This document shows positions 11,599 to 22,131 of a DNA stretch of 64,000 nucleotides, piece after piece. This DNA comes from Rugalucina vietnamica (taxonomy: Eukaryota; Mollusca; Bivalvia; Lucinida; Lucinidae), in NCBI GenBank assembly GCA_964017185.1, contig OZ024870.1, positions 34,612,139 through 34,676,138 of the forward strand. The letters are read 5' to 3'. The translations under genes were made by a program, and so were the position numbers. Within the stretch, counting starts at the first letter, position 1. Each line of letters starts with the position of its first letter. A model generated the notes under the pieces. It was not told where the DNA came from. It ran no database searches and saw nothing but the letters and a program-made list of their open reading frames with translations.

Positions 11599-11834
11599 TT
11601 TTTGTAACTTGTAATTGAATGCCTGCAAACGGTTTGAAATTGCACACACATCAATAATTAACAACAACCACAAAATGGTATCAATTACATTAACTGCACA
11701 TGTGCCTGCTGGAGTTATACCATGGTGCCTTTTATTAAAGTTGTCACTTCTCAGCAAAGTCATTGTTAAGGGTAAAGTCATTAATGTTATTATAACTATA
11801 TATTTCAACAAAACGTTTTGTTTAATTACTTTTA

Positions 11835-11897
11835 TTATTATCATTATTATTACTGTTATTATTATTATCATTATTATTATAATTATTATTATTACCT
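11835..11897. repeat. ATT-rich microsatellite
   Basis: Imperfect (att)n/(tta)n run within the first visible Lhx3 intron. The overlapping 119-residue and 91-residue ORFs (poly-Ile) are artefacts. Confidence 0.85.
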
Positions 11898-12148
11898 TTC
11901 GCAGTGGTTTGCATTATTACTTATCACCTGCTTATAATCTACAACAACTGCGATTCAACTTGGTGAATTTATAGTTCCAATGGCTTGTTCATTAGTATAA
12001 TAAAAAGCCACAATATCAATCGTACGGTATACTGTAAACGGTATAGCTTTATCCTTCAAATAAATTGTATTATGAATATTAATTTGAGTGTCGCATATTT
12101 TTGTGGTAGTGCAGTTTGAGTAATTTTGAGTAGATGGTACATTTACAG

Positions 12149-12333
12149 ACTATAGCCTTGACGATGCCAGCAAAAGGCCTCGGACCACGATAACTGCCAA
12201 ACAACTCGAAGCATTGAAACGGGCGTATAACGAAAGCCCAAAGCCAGCGAGGCATGTAAGAGAGCAACTCAGTGCAGAGACTGGGCTAGATATGAGAGTG
12301 GTACAAGTCTGGTTCCAAAACAGAAGGGCAAAG
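12149..12333 (+). CDS. lhx3: Lhx3/4 exon: homeodomain residues up to WFQNRRAK
   Basis: A 185-bp exon with acceptor atttacag and donor gtaaaa. Its first two bases complete an Asp codon with the last base of the LIM2 exon. The peptide runs [16 protein letters not shown] and ends [12 protein letters not shown]. The homeodomain shows helix 1 ([12 protein letters not shown]), the [12 protein letters not shown] segment and recognition helix with Gln50 and Asn51 (WFQNRR), all as in Lhx3/4. The domain is cut by a phase-0 intron after the Lys of RRAK, so its last residues come from the next exon. DNA binding is expected at TAAT-core sites. Confidence 0.95.
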
Positions 12334-12814
12334 GTAAAATTCTATTAGTAGTTTATTTGAAGTCTTTTCGCGCCCTCGTTGATGGCAGTGTGTATGAAAA
12401 GTCGTTATAGGAAAGTTTAAGGCAGAAAGTTCAGGAATTTATACAATTTAATTTGAACAAAATTCCAATTCAGACCTTAGGTAGAAAAGAAAGAGGCAGT
12501 GCTAGATATTACATAAAATAAAACAGCTTACGTATAAAGACCAAGGTGACTACCTCTTGACCGTCACGTGGCCAATGACTAAAAACAAAGGCGGTGAGCA
12601 CAACAGATTGGTAGACAAGCCAAATGGAGAACACGATATATTTTATCTATCTAAAGGTCCACATTCAGTGTACGCGTATATTTAACATTTTTCCAGGAAA
12701 AAAAAGGAAAATCAAGAGATATAACAAAATAATTTTAATATTCTATATAATTCGACACAATATAATTTTGCTTTACCGTTTTTAAAGTTCCATATTCGCC
12801 CATTCGTATTCTAG
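12334..12814 (+). other. Lhx3/4 intron inside the homeodomain
   Basis: 481-bp phase-0 intron between RRAK and EKRLKK codons, ending in the acceptor ttcgtattctag. It is AT-rich and no repeat is recognised in it. Confidence 0.88.
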
Positions 12815-12947
12815 GAGAAGCGATTGAAGAAGGACGCTGGTCGACAACGATGGAGTCCTTATCTACGTCAGATGAAGAAGAACGGTGACCCAGATAATTC
12901 TCTCAGTGCTGATGAACGTTCCGATGACGGGCTTACAGATTACCATG
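12815..12947 (+). CDS. lhx3: Lhx3/4 exon: end of homeodomain and basic tail
   Basis: A 133-bp exon following ttcgtattctag and ending at the donor gtatta. It encodes EKRLKKDAGRQRW then SPYLRQMKKNGDPDN and an acidic stretch ending in DGLTDYH; the final G starts a Glu codon finished by the next exon. EKRLKKDAGRQRW directly after WFQNRRAK is a strong signature of Lhx3/4. The basic run is expected to extend DNA contacts and nuclear localisation. The acidic Ser/Asp-rich part (SADERSDDG) has no assigned function. Confidence 0.94.
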
Positions 12948-13208
12948 GTATTACACTCGTGAAAATTTGAACTTATTTTTTTTCTCTTATGTTATATTTA
13001 TTAAATTATTCGTATATTTATTTTACAATAACGAATCACATATTGTTTAACAGATTTAAAACGTCAATTTCTCGACTGCTGCACAATTCTATTGTAAAGT
13101 AATAATTAATAATAATAAAAAAAAACATCAGCTTAATTATATCATTATGACAGTTTGTAATAAGGCAAGTGGGAATGATGAAAAAATATTTGTATACTAA
13201 TCTTTCAG

Positions 13209-13555
13209 AACTGGATGATATGGACCCAGGATCAGTGCACAGTGGACGCTTATCAAGTGATTTATTCAATGGTGGTCCAATGGACCCGGATATGGGACAC
13301 GTTCCACTCGTGCCACCTGGCACACCACCAATGGACAACTGGGGTCCTTATGGGGCAATGCATCCTAACCCAGCTTTCATGGAAAGACATTCCCCAAACA
13401 TTCCAATGGTGTCAGGGCATCCTATGCCCATGGACGGCATGCCAATGATGGGGCCGATGATGGCCCGGATGATGAATCATGATATGAACGATAACTCTAG
13501 AGGATATTCCGATTATGGACCAAATTCAAATCAGAATCACGTGGAAGTTTATTGA
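13209..13555 (+). CDS. lhx3: Lhx3/4 terminal exon: Met/Pro-rich C-terminus and stop
   Basis: Acceptor tctttcag; the first two bases complete Glu (E-LDDMDPGSVHSG). The 115 codons include the TGA stop at 13553-13555. The tail is rich in Met, Pro, Gly and Asn, with a cluster around MDGMPMMGPMMARMM and the end NQNHVEVY. Such tails of Lhx3/4 proteins are poorly conserved and often act in transactivation; here that is inference. The ATG at 13169 lies upstream of the acceptor in the intron and is not used as a start. An overlapping +2 frame ORF (13215-13448) is a shadow. Confidence 0.92.
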
Positions 13556-14545
13556 TAGTAATTGTACAGTGTAGTGCACAGTCTAGTCAGAATTTTGTGG
13601 GTTTGGAAGATTATGTTATTTGGAAGATTACCCATTCAGCTAATCTTGAAAGAGGACTTGCATGCCATATTATACATAGTCTTACATGTATTTATACTTA
13701 TGAGACGGCGGACGCTGATTTACTCGTTTAAACCTGGCATCCTTTTTATGGGAGATAGGCCAACAGAATAGCCCCAGATGGGAAGCTGCAGAATGCGGCG
13801 TCCTATCTAAGGCTATTCAGTTTCCTAAGAGGATTTTCATTAAAAATTACATGAAAATTTAAAATCACTCCTGATGCCCCTAAAACTGAGAGTGGACTCA
13901 CTCGATTGATAATTATGGGCGAATCCATTTGTCAAATATACGATTGAGCCAGAAACTTGTCCTTTAAAGGCACCACAAGTGCAGTCGAGTAAAAAGTTTT
14001 CCTTTGCAAATGGTGGTTATATCTTTACAATTTATAAGATAATGTTAATTCTGCATAAAATATAATATAGATCTACAGTACACAAAATGTTTTTACTATC
14101 TGAACATAAAACAATGCTTCATCAAAATAGTCTTATATAAGTGATATTTTAGGCAATGAAATTTAATATTTTGTGTGCTGAATTCTGTCACCTTAGCTAA
14201 TGCCGATCTGCACTTGAAGAGGGCATTGCAATCCTTGGCCCAGCTCTGCAAGGATAATTTTATAGCCCTTTATGAGTGCGGATGTAAGGAGGAAAAATTG
14301 TGTAAAAGGAGAAAAATTGGATGTTCGATGTGCATTTGTTGTATTCGGAAAGATTATTTTTGTCAAAAATGATTTCCAGAAAGTGCAGTGTGACCAAAAC
14401 ATTTAAGAAAAAATAACAACATTTCCGGGATTCGGAATTTGAGATACGTGCTTGATAATAATGAATAATATAATAGTAAATTAAACGGTGAAAATGTACA
14501 AATGAGGAATATTTTGTTAGAAAAATAATAAACACCACAGTTTTA
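13556..14545 (+). other. Probable Lhx3/4 3' UTR
   Basis: No credible coding follows the TGA. The first plausible AATAAA polyadenylation hexamer found by eye is at 14527-14532, giving a 3' UTR near 1 kb. The true cleavage site is not determined. ORFs at 13562, 14175, 14193 and 14260 are not supported. Confidence 0.5.
14527..14532 (+). terminator. Candidate polyadenylation signal for Lhx3/4
   Basis: AATAAA about 970 bp after the stop codon. Other AT-rich sites nearby could serve instead. Confidence 0.35.
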
Positions 14546-15510
14546 ACTGAAATTTAATATCAAATGGCATAGATTATGTAATGTCACAAGACAAAGCTTA
14601 CATCTTTGACATCGGCTAGGAAATCTTTGAAATATGTTTAGTACACATATATTTAGGCAGGTAGGGTGACGTTATTTGTAACTAAGTTTAATGTAGTAAT
14701 GTTAGGGATAGTGCAATATGCTATTTCGTTGCTCAGTGTGTTCTGTCATTTTCTTTGATACATACGTATGTGTCTATTTCTATGTAAAAAAAAAAACTAA
14801 GTCATTTAAACATGTGATAATGAAACCATGGTGATTGACATATAAATTTATTTCGTGTACGGGTACTTGAATGAAAATTTAATAGATACTTAATTTTTCG
14901 AAGGGACACATATAAATTTCATCCGCAGCTTCGCTATCAAGCAGTGTATATTTTTATAACTTCAGTCAATGAAATTAATATTCCTTCGGGGCCTCGGATC
15001 CATTATTTTTCAGGAATGGATACTTACTCGGACTTTCTCCTATACACACATGTAGCTCAGTATAGGAAACAATACATTTACAGGTGCTACTAATGATATG
15101 TCTCACATGCTCATTCCGATATTGCAATGAGTAATTAGGCATACTATAATATGACAAATTTCGTAAAGAGATGGTCATTCAAAGTCATTTTGATGATGTT
15201 TCAGTAATAGAACTGTGTCTTATATCTCGTATGGATTAGTAGAAGCATTTTGGTACCACCCACAATTACAAATTATAGCACTATTCGGTGGTTCGATAAA
15301 CTCTGTCGGATACAGTATCTTACATGTATGATCAAAAGAACAATGCAACCTGTTCATGATAAATGTTTCAAATTAATTCATGGACGACTCTTTTTAAGTG
15401 TCATTTTATCGTGGTCTTCATTTTACATCATTAACGTTAAATATAAATTGTGTGTCTAAATGCGAAGATATTTATTGAAATGATGCTAATATATGATTCT
15501 TATTATAATT
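14546..15510. other. Unassigned AT-rich DNA downstream of Lhx3/4
   Basis: I see no exon, clear repeat or RNA gene in this stretch. Short ORFs at 14975 and 15250 show no recognisable domain. Confidence 0.5.
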
Positions 15511-15558
15511 ATGTCCCCCCTCCGAAGGGGTGGGGGACATATTGTTTTTTGTGTGGAT

Positions 15559-15618
15559 CCCGTCGGCGTCGGCGTCGGCGTCGTCGGCGGTGTCGGCGGC
15601 GTCGGCGTCGGCGGCGTA
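15559..15618. repeat. GTCGGC-rich minisatellite
   Basis: Imperfect repeats of gtcggc and gtcggcg, about 60 bp, far more GC-rich than the surroundings. It creates a poly-Arg frame on + and an Asp/Ala frame on -, neither a real protein. Confidence 0.9.
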
Positions 15619-15786
15619 GCTTTTTGTCTGCAAGATATCTCCTGAACCACTGGATGGATTTAGACCAAACTGGCACAGAAACTTCATTGGGACAGCCGAA
15701 TGGAGTGATTAGATTTCGGTGACCTTGACCTTATTTTCAAGGTCACAAAGGTCAATTAACTGTTTGAAAATCCAGGTGTCTCCATT

Positions 15787-17104
15787 CGTTTCCGCTCTCT
15801 AACTTGAGTAGTTTTTGACCGATTTTCTTCAAACTTTGCATATTAGTTGATACCGGCAAGGAGTGGTTTGGGATTGTAGATGGGTAAATTTCGTCAAACG
15901 ACCTTAGAGTTATGGCCCTTGATTGAGGTTAAAAATTGCATTTTTTTCGTTTCCGCTCTCTAACTTGAGTAATTTTTGACCGATTTTCTTCAAGCTTTGC
16001 ATATGAGTTGATACCGACAACGAGTGGTTTGGGATTGTAGATGGGTAAATTTCGTCAAACGACCTTAGAGTTATGGCCCTTGATTGAGGTTAAAAATTGC
16101 ATTTTGTTTGTTTCCGCTCTCTAACTTGAGTAGTTTTTGACCGATTTTCTTCAAACTTTGCATATGAGTTGATACCGACAAGGAGTGGTTTGGGATTGTA
16201 GATGGGTAAATTTCGTCAAACGACCTTAGAGTTATGGCCCTTGATTGAGGTTAAAAATTTCATTTCTTTCGTTTCCGCTCTCTAACTTGAGTAATTTGTG
16301 ACCGATTTTCTTCAAACTTTGCATATGAGTTGATACCGTCAAGGAGTGGTTTGGGATTGGTGATGGGTAAATTTCGTCAAATGACCTCAGAGTTATGGCC
16401 CTTGATTGAGGTTAAAAATTGCATTTTGTTCGTTTCCGCTCTCTAACTTGAGTAGTTTTTGACCGATTTTCTTCCAACTTTGCATATGAGTTGATACCGG
16501 CAAGGAGTGGTTTGGGATTGTAGATGGGTAAATTTCGTCAAACGACCTTAGAGTTATGGCCCTTGATTGAGGTTAAAAATTGCATTTTGTTTGTTTCCGC
16601 TCTCTAACTTGAGTAGTTTTTGACCGATTTTCTTCAAACTTTGCATATAAGTTGATACCGACAAGGAGTGGTTTGGGATTGTAGATGGGTAAATTTCGTC
16701 AAACGACCTTAGAGTTATGGCCCTTGATTGAGGTTAAAATTGCATTTCTTTCGTTTCCGCTCTCTAACTTGAGTAATTTGTGACCGATTTTCTTCAAACT
16801 TTGCATATGAGTTGATACCGTCAAGGAGTGGTTTGGGATTGGTGATGGGTAAATTTCGTCAAATGACCTCAGAGTTATGGCCCTTGATTGAGGTTAAAAA
16901 TTGCATTTTGTTCGTTTCCGCTCTCTAACTTGAGTAGTTTTTGACCGATTTTCTTCCAACTTTGCATATGAGTTGATACCGGCAAGGAGTGGTTTGGGAT
17001 TGTAGATGGGTAAATTTCGTCAAATGACCTTAGAGTTATGGCTCTTGATTGAGGTTAAAAATTGCATTTTTTTCGTTTCCGCTCTCTAACTTAGTTTTTT
17101 ACCG
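15787..17104. repeat. 161-bp tandem repeat, eight units plus a partial
   Basis: Units begin gtttccgctctctaacttga at about 15787, 15948, 16109, 16270, 16431, 16592, 16752, 16913 and 17074. Spacing is 161 bp with one unit of 160. The units contain accgattttcttcaaacttt and gagttatggcccttgattga. Blocks of units share diagnostic changes: gtgatgggtaaatttcgtca with aaatgacctcag occurs in units 4 and 7, pointing to block duplication. Confidence 0.95.
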
Positions 17105-17217
17105 ATATTTTTAAAATGTCTGTTGGGATATATTGGTTTCAATTTAAAATGTCTGTTGGTATATATTTTTTCAGGTTTACAAAATTAAAAGTGGGTTTGG
17201 GCAGAGAGGGGGGACAT

Positions 17218-17540
17218 ATGTTTTCCTCTGAAAACTCCTTCTAGTTATGATTTGTTCTTTACATGTTCTTATTATAGTTAATGATGAGATACATGTAGTA
17301 AATAAAACTATGATTCAACAAATTGTTCTTTTTATTCGACATCCAGCAAAAATGGCAATAACGATCGATTGCTGGTCATTTTGAATAAAATGCATATTTT
17401 CACGCAACAAAAATAATTCAGCCTGGAAATGGCCACTTGTACAAGCAGAGGACCAATGCCATGTACTCATTTACCTGAGATCTAATGTATACTCGAATAT
17501 GTCCTTGTGCATAGCCCTGGGTCAACTTACAAAGAATCTT
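17218..17540. other. Unassigned AT-rich DNA
   Basis: I see no gene, splice-bounded ORF or clear repeat here, between the 161-bp-repeat element and the family G fragments. Confidence 0.45.
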
Positions 17541-18570
17541 CACTATGAAATGCCATTTTATAATTTTCCCCATTCAAATGCATAGGTGACCCAAGTTGGC
17601 CTTGTCTTAAAATAGGTAACGGTCATCCCAATGTCATTATTTGACCCGCTGCAGGGGAAAAACAACAATGTGCTTAGGCGAAAACAAAGGCGCAGATCAG
17701 CTTCGCGGTAACCGCGAAGCTGATCAGCGCCTTTGTTTTCGCTACACGGATAGTACAATTCCTCTACTTTCTGAATTAAAAATTTCGAGCCTCTAACCAT
17801 CTTCTGTGGCTGTGCAGGCTGGTTTGTGTCATACCTGGTAGGAAACTCAAATTGTTGGTTTTCTCATGCACAGGCTCATATTTTATATAAACTACATATA
17901 TGTAGAGCTCCATTTATTGATGCTTCCTGCAAAGTTTTTTTCTCAAATTCATAGGCCTTCTGGCTTTGGAGATGAAGATTTTTAAACTATTTTGCTAATT
18001 ACATCCCTGACAGCCATCTTGGTTATGTGACCTCGATCATTTATAAAAACATTCATTCTCCCTTCGCAAGAAGGCTACTTATGAAATTTGGATTTTGATT
18101 GGCAAAGTGGTTTCCGATGAGATGTCTAAAGTATAGCTGACCGTATACATGGCTTTTGTCCGGAGGCAGGGCAGACATTTCCTTGGGGCCAAAATATATT
18201 CACAAACATAAATAGTCTGTCCATTGTCCTAATCCCAGCAAGTTTTCCTTTTTCAATGTCATTTTATTATTTTTTCCCATACGCGACCTAAGTTAACATT
18301 GCAGTGAAATAGGTCAAGGTCATACCAGGGTCATGATTTATATATTTTTGTAGAGCTTGAGGCCCTGAAAGTATATGCCAAGTTTCAAGATCCTAGGCCA
18401 TTTGGTTCTTGAGAAGAAGATTTTTAAAGCTATTGGCTATTTATAGCCCTGGCGCGGCCATCTTGGTCATGTGCCCTACGCCATTTATATAAACTTCTGT
18501 TCTTCCTTCTTAAGGATGCTCCACATAAAGTTTGGCTTGATTGGCCGAGCGGATTCAGAGGAGATCTTTA
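17541..18570 (+). repeat. Family G dispersed repeats interrupted by a P element
   Basis: 17541-17640 and 17880-18570 contain the same phrases as 7381-7856 (taggtgacccaagttggcc, aaaataggtaacggtcat, agccatcttggttatgtgac, ataaagtttggcttgattgg). At least two tandem or overlapping fragments are present, with the P2 element inserted between them. Noncoding. Confidence 0.6.
17641..17879 (+). mobile_element. P-family palindromic MITE (P2)
   Basis: Right end attgttggttttctcatgc...ggctca is clear; the left end (cgctgcaggggaaaaacaac) is degraded. The 65-bp hairpin at 17678-17742 is perfect except for one A opposite A. The reverse-strand ORF 17558-17800 (SENKGADQLRGYREADLRL) is a reading of the hairpin; I recall similar strings in gene models of other marine invertebrates, which is unverified here. 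Confidence 0.85.
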
Positions 18571-19140
18571 AAGATTATGAACAGCGACGACACGACAATC
18601 GGAGCATGGGTATCCTATAAGATCACCTTAAAATACTTCTTGGTTTGGGAGACAAAAATTGTACATAATAAGGGTAATGTCATAAGACAAGACGGTATCC
18701 ACATACACATACGGTGAAAAACATTAGAAATGGCCAAAACAATCAGAAACAAAAATTATCGGCATAACAAAAGACAATAAAATAACTATTATAGCCACCA
18801 ATACAGTGTAGATAGAAGATATAACAACAAAGTGAGCAAAACTAATGCAGAACACGATAACTCACCTACCTAACAATATGGTATGGATATAGTGGCAAAA
18901 GGTAGAAACTTATGGTGGCCAGTGTGCAGATGGACTTGCGCACCGAATCATTATATCAACCTTTTGAACAACAACAAAAAAAACAACAATAACAATAATA
19001 ATAATAATGATAATAATACTAATAATGATAATAATAATACTGATGATAATATTTACACCACTGTGAATAAAACAAATAATTCTCTCGAGAGCATAGAATT
19101 ATTAAGAAAAATATTGAAAATGTGTCTTAGAATTCCAATA
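18571..19140. other. Noncoding DNA with an AAC/AAT microsatellite
   Basis: 18971-19065 is an imperfect (aac)n(aat)n tract. It makes the Asn-rich ORF 18883-19143, which has no other support. The rest shows no gene. Confidence 0.6.
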
Positions 19141-19146
19141 TAAATA

Positions 19147-19530
19147 GGCAACGATCAGGAAATGGCGCAATAAGAAATTCCCACTCCAAAAACCGAGGTG
19201 GGAAAATTAACAATCATGTACTTATACTAAGAAAACATATTGTAAGCCGAATTGGCAGCCATTTTGTCAATAGGTGGTGACTCAGCCACCCAAACTTAAC
19301 TAAAATATGAACACACACATAAGGTGCTAACTTCAACACCAAGACATAAAACAATAAGAACCACCACAGAAATATCGCCTTGGAACGATCAGTAATATAA
19401 AATTACTAGCGGGCTTAAATCGATTTTACATGGCCATAACCTCACCCTCAGCTTCTGCAGTGGTTCACAACATTTAGTTAGTTCTTCTGTCCTCGTGGTG
19501 AATCTCTAACTAGTCAATGACAAACATGGT
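19147..19530 (-). repeat. Retroelement 3' tail (T family), reverse copy
   Basis: In reverse orientation it contains the tail words gattcaccacgaggac, ggttatggcc-like, gatcgttccaaggcgata, ggtggctgagt-like and cccacctcggtttttggagt. The same tail follows the reverse-transcriptase remnants at 36244, 38393 and 46723. No coding part is attached here, so this is a 5'-truncated copy. Confidence 0.75.
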
Positions 19531-21111
19531 TTCCCCAGAAGTCAACTGTCCGATGGACTAATACACGAGTGTTCACAAAAGTCCATCTGGCCGTCTAACA
19601 TGCCTGACAAAAAGTGGTCTCGGTCGCACAGGACCAGAAGTACAGTAAAATATTTGGGCGAAAACTAAACCAACATGTTGTTCGTCAGGTAAAATTTTGT
19701 TCGGTCTGGAGTTTATCTGAAAACACCTTAACATGGGAACATACGTGTTTACACAGAATCCTGACTGCGTGGTTCATTTTCACACCTTGGACACCTTACT
19801 TTATCAAAACTATTAAAATCGTGAAATATTACAAAAGTTTCGATGAACACAATCGCCATATTCCTGACATTGGCACCATACATTTATAACTGCAAGTTCA
19901 AAGCATCTAGGTACCGCTTGACATACACTGCTCAATAATTCACTGTGTCATTTTTTTCTCACTGATAAGTTCCAATTTTACCTCTTTGTTGAATTTGGCG
20001 GGGCCTTTAGCTTTCCCTTAATATGTCATTTCATGTTTAAATAGTACATGTATTTATTTTATACTTAGCAGTGAAATTAATGTATATCAAAAATGGATAA
20101 GATATTGATATTTTCACTAGTGATTGATATCAGCCGATATTTTCACTGTAGAGTTTGGATTACTTCTGACGTTTCCATTCACTTGACGTCATTAAATGTG
20201 CCTCACTTCAGAAATTCAAATGCCTATAACTCCGTTATTTACGAACGAAAACATAAAGTGTGGGTATTCATTTTCTTAGTTCGAACGTTAGGAACAATGT
20301 GGTACCAAAGTTATTTGTGTTTTCAAAAATTTTTGGTTTTTGCATTTTCACCGCCTGCTTTGTGAATAGGAAAATGCCCGTGTATTGTATAAAATAAAAA
20401 GAACATTTACTTTTATCGGTAAATACCAAATATATTTCATCTCGTGACTTGAAAACATCTAAATTTTCACTCGTGCTATGCATCGTAGTTAAGCAATGAA
20501 AGTGATTGTAGCAGACATTCTTGATGGAAGACGATGTATATTACTTACTACTCTTGCAAGAACCTTCGAAGGGTTTTACCGTCCAGGGTTATACCATTGC
20601 GATCCACATTCAATATAAACTTGGACTTAGAATATTTGTTCAATACAGTATCAGGTTCCTCATGTATTGTTACATCTCGTGTTTTGATTCAGTTCTTAGA
20701 TGCATCATCTTCACCTTGGGGAATCTGTCAAATTATACTCCTCAAAAAATTCTAAGGGCTACTACATTATTTTCCATATATCACAATGTTAAGGCGCCCA
20801 AATTAAAACCATATTTAATGGACATCCCAAAGGACGCAGAATAGCCGTTTCATTTGCATTATTTTAGGTATTGTCCCAAAGTAACTGACTACAAGACATT
20901 TGAAAAAGGAAACGCCATGCCAAAGCCCATAGAACAGTTTTGGCATTTCTCGAAAATCATGAAATTATGACATTTTTCTGAAATTCCACAGATTCACAAA
21001 AAAATCAACCCGAGTTCGATTTTTCCTTATAGGTCAGTCTAAAATGCATTGTGGCAAATGTTTGTGTGTAAAATTCATTATTGCTTATGATGGTCATGTT
21101 TGAACTAATTT

Positions 21112-21163
<52 letters not shown>

Positions 21164-21904
21164 TTTACATAAACATCTATCTGGACTTTGACATGACATT
21201 TCCGGTTTCAAATTTCTTATAGTCAGTAACTTCGAGGCATTATTTAAGATACTGCAAATGAAGAAGGGAATTGCTCCATGGGGATTGACTTTAAATTTGA
21301 GTTGAACTGTGATAGCATTACACTACGATATATGGAAAATAATACAGTGGCCCTTCGAATTTTTTTAGGAGTATAGCTTCAAGAAAACTGCTTAGTGGGC
21401 TCACTACTCCGACCAATTGTCATGTTATATTTGTCTTCTGGAAACCGAAATGAGAGAATGACAAACAGGACCCAGCTAGCAATCTATATGCTAGAGAAAC
21501 GGAAAATTTGTAAGAACACCCTATTCCGTATCCTCTCCTTTGCTATTGGCTTGTCTCCATCTGGGGGTAGATTGTTGTCCTGCAGCCTCATGTCAACACT
21601 TCCACTATAATAGCCTTCTAGGCACCATGCAGTATATATATTCAGAATTCCGGGACTGTACATATCGTAGGTGACATGTTGACTGAAGAAGAACAATTAA
21701 TGCCTATCAACATGCTTCCTCTGGCTCTTATAGCCACTTTGCTATAGAAAGTTATATGGCATAATCTCTTTCTTTTTAATTATTTAATTACTCTTCTAGT
21801 TTCTCATTTTTACCATTCTAATTTTCATATGGTAAGAAATAAAGTGTTTCCCCTCATACGTAGTTCTATGCAACAAAGTAGAAAGTATGGACGTTAGAAT
21901 TCGT
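19531..21904. other. 2.4 kb without recognised genes
   Basis: AT-rich DNA. It holds a (T)n tract at about 21115-21162. The overlapping ORFs at 20521-20844 (107 residues) and 20534-20755 (73 residues) have no recognised domain, no clear splice boundaries and no supporting context. The other ORFs are short and unsupported. Confidence 0.5.
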
Positions 21905-22131
21905 ATACGATTGGCAAACCAAAAACTGTTCCGACCAGGTCCGACACAAAACCCGGCTGTACAGTCACAGAACATGGTTAGAGGCTGGAAATTTTGGATT
22001 TAGAAAGTATGGGAATTGTACTATCCGTGTAGCGAAAATAAAGGCGCTGATCAGCTTCGCAGTTTCTGCGAAGCTGATCTGCGCCTTTGTTTTCGCCTAT
22101 GCAGGTTGTTGGTTTTCCCATGCGGCGGCTA
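21905..22131 (-). mobile_element. P-family palindromic MITE (P3)
   Basis: Reverse copy. Right end ttgttggttttcccatgcgg; left end degraded (ggcaaaccaaaaactg). The hairpin at 22032-22096 has a T opposite T at the diagnostic position and the arm variant gcttcgcagtt with tctgcgaagc. Confidence 0.82.

Larger units (their letters stand above)
9905..12148 (+). other. Lhx3/4 intron carrying several repeat insertions
   Basis: This 2.2-kb intron separates the LIM2 and homeobox exons. It contains a rearranged H element (10193-10366), a large foldback (10407-10573), two short palindromes (10636-10758), a full P element (11363-11598) and an ATT-type microsatellite (11835-11897). Other parts show no feature. 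ORFs at 10045, 10615, 11214 and 11596 are readings of these repeats. Confidence 0.8.
9702..13555 (+). other. lhx3: LIM-homeobox gene Lhx3/Lhx4 (Lim3), 3' part
   Basis: Gene-level entry. Four exons (9702-9904, 12149-12333, 12815-12947, 13209-13555) are bounded by AG/GT splice sites and join in one frame, giving 288 residues to the stop. Order: second LIM domain, linker, homeodomain, basic extension, Met/Pro-rich tail. Introns are 2,244, 481 and 261 bp. Lhx3/4 proteins are sequence-specific transcription factors of motor neurons, interneurons and neuroendocrine cells that bind the LIM cofactor Ldb/Chip through their LIM domains. The LIM2 and homeodomain residues fit the Lhx3/4 class better than Lhx1/5 or Isl. 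Most invertebrates have one gene for the vertebrate pair, so the choice between 3 and 4 is not meaningful. The first LIM domain, start codon and promoter are not in the window. Confidence 0.93.
15511..17217. mobile_element. TIR element with internal 161-bp tandem repeats
   Basis: The ends are inverted: atgtcccccctc at 15511 and gaggggggacat ending 17217. The left end is itself a hairpin (atgtcccccc, ggtgggggacat). Order inside: a GTCGGC-rich minisatellite (about 15559-15618), a unique part (15619-15786), eight 161-bp tandem repeats (15787-17073) with a partial ninth, and a short right part. No transposase ORF; the Arg-rich and Asp/Ala-rich ORFs read the minisatellite. Central tandem repeats of about 160 bp recall bivalve pearl-type non-autonomous elements, but the ends differ from what I remember, so this is only a comparison. 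Confidence 0.75.

Noticed and set aside
15450-15722. Arg-rich 90-residue ORF
   Set aside because: It is a translation of the GTCGGC minisatellite in a TIR element.
20521-20844. 107-residue ORF with a second overlapping ORF
   Set aside because: No recognised domain, no splice or polyadenylation support, and two competing frames in AT-rich DNA.
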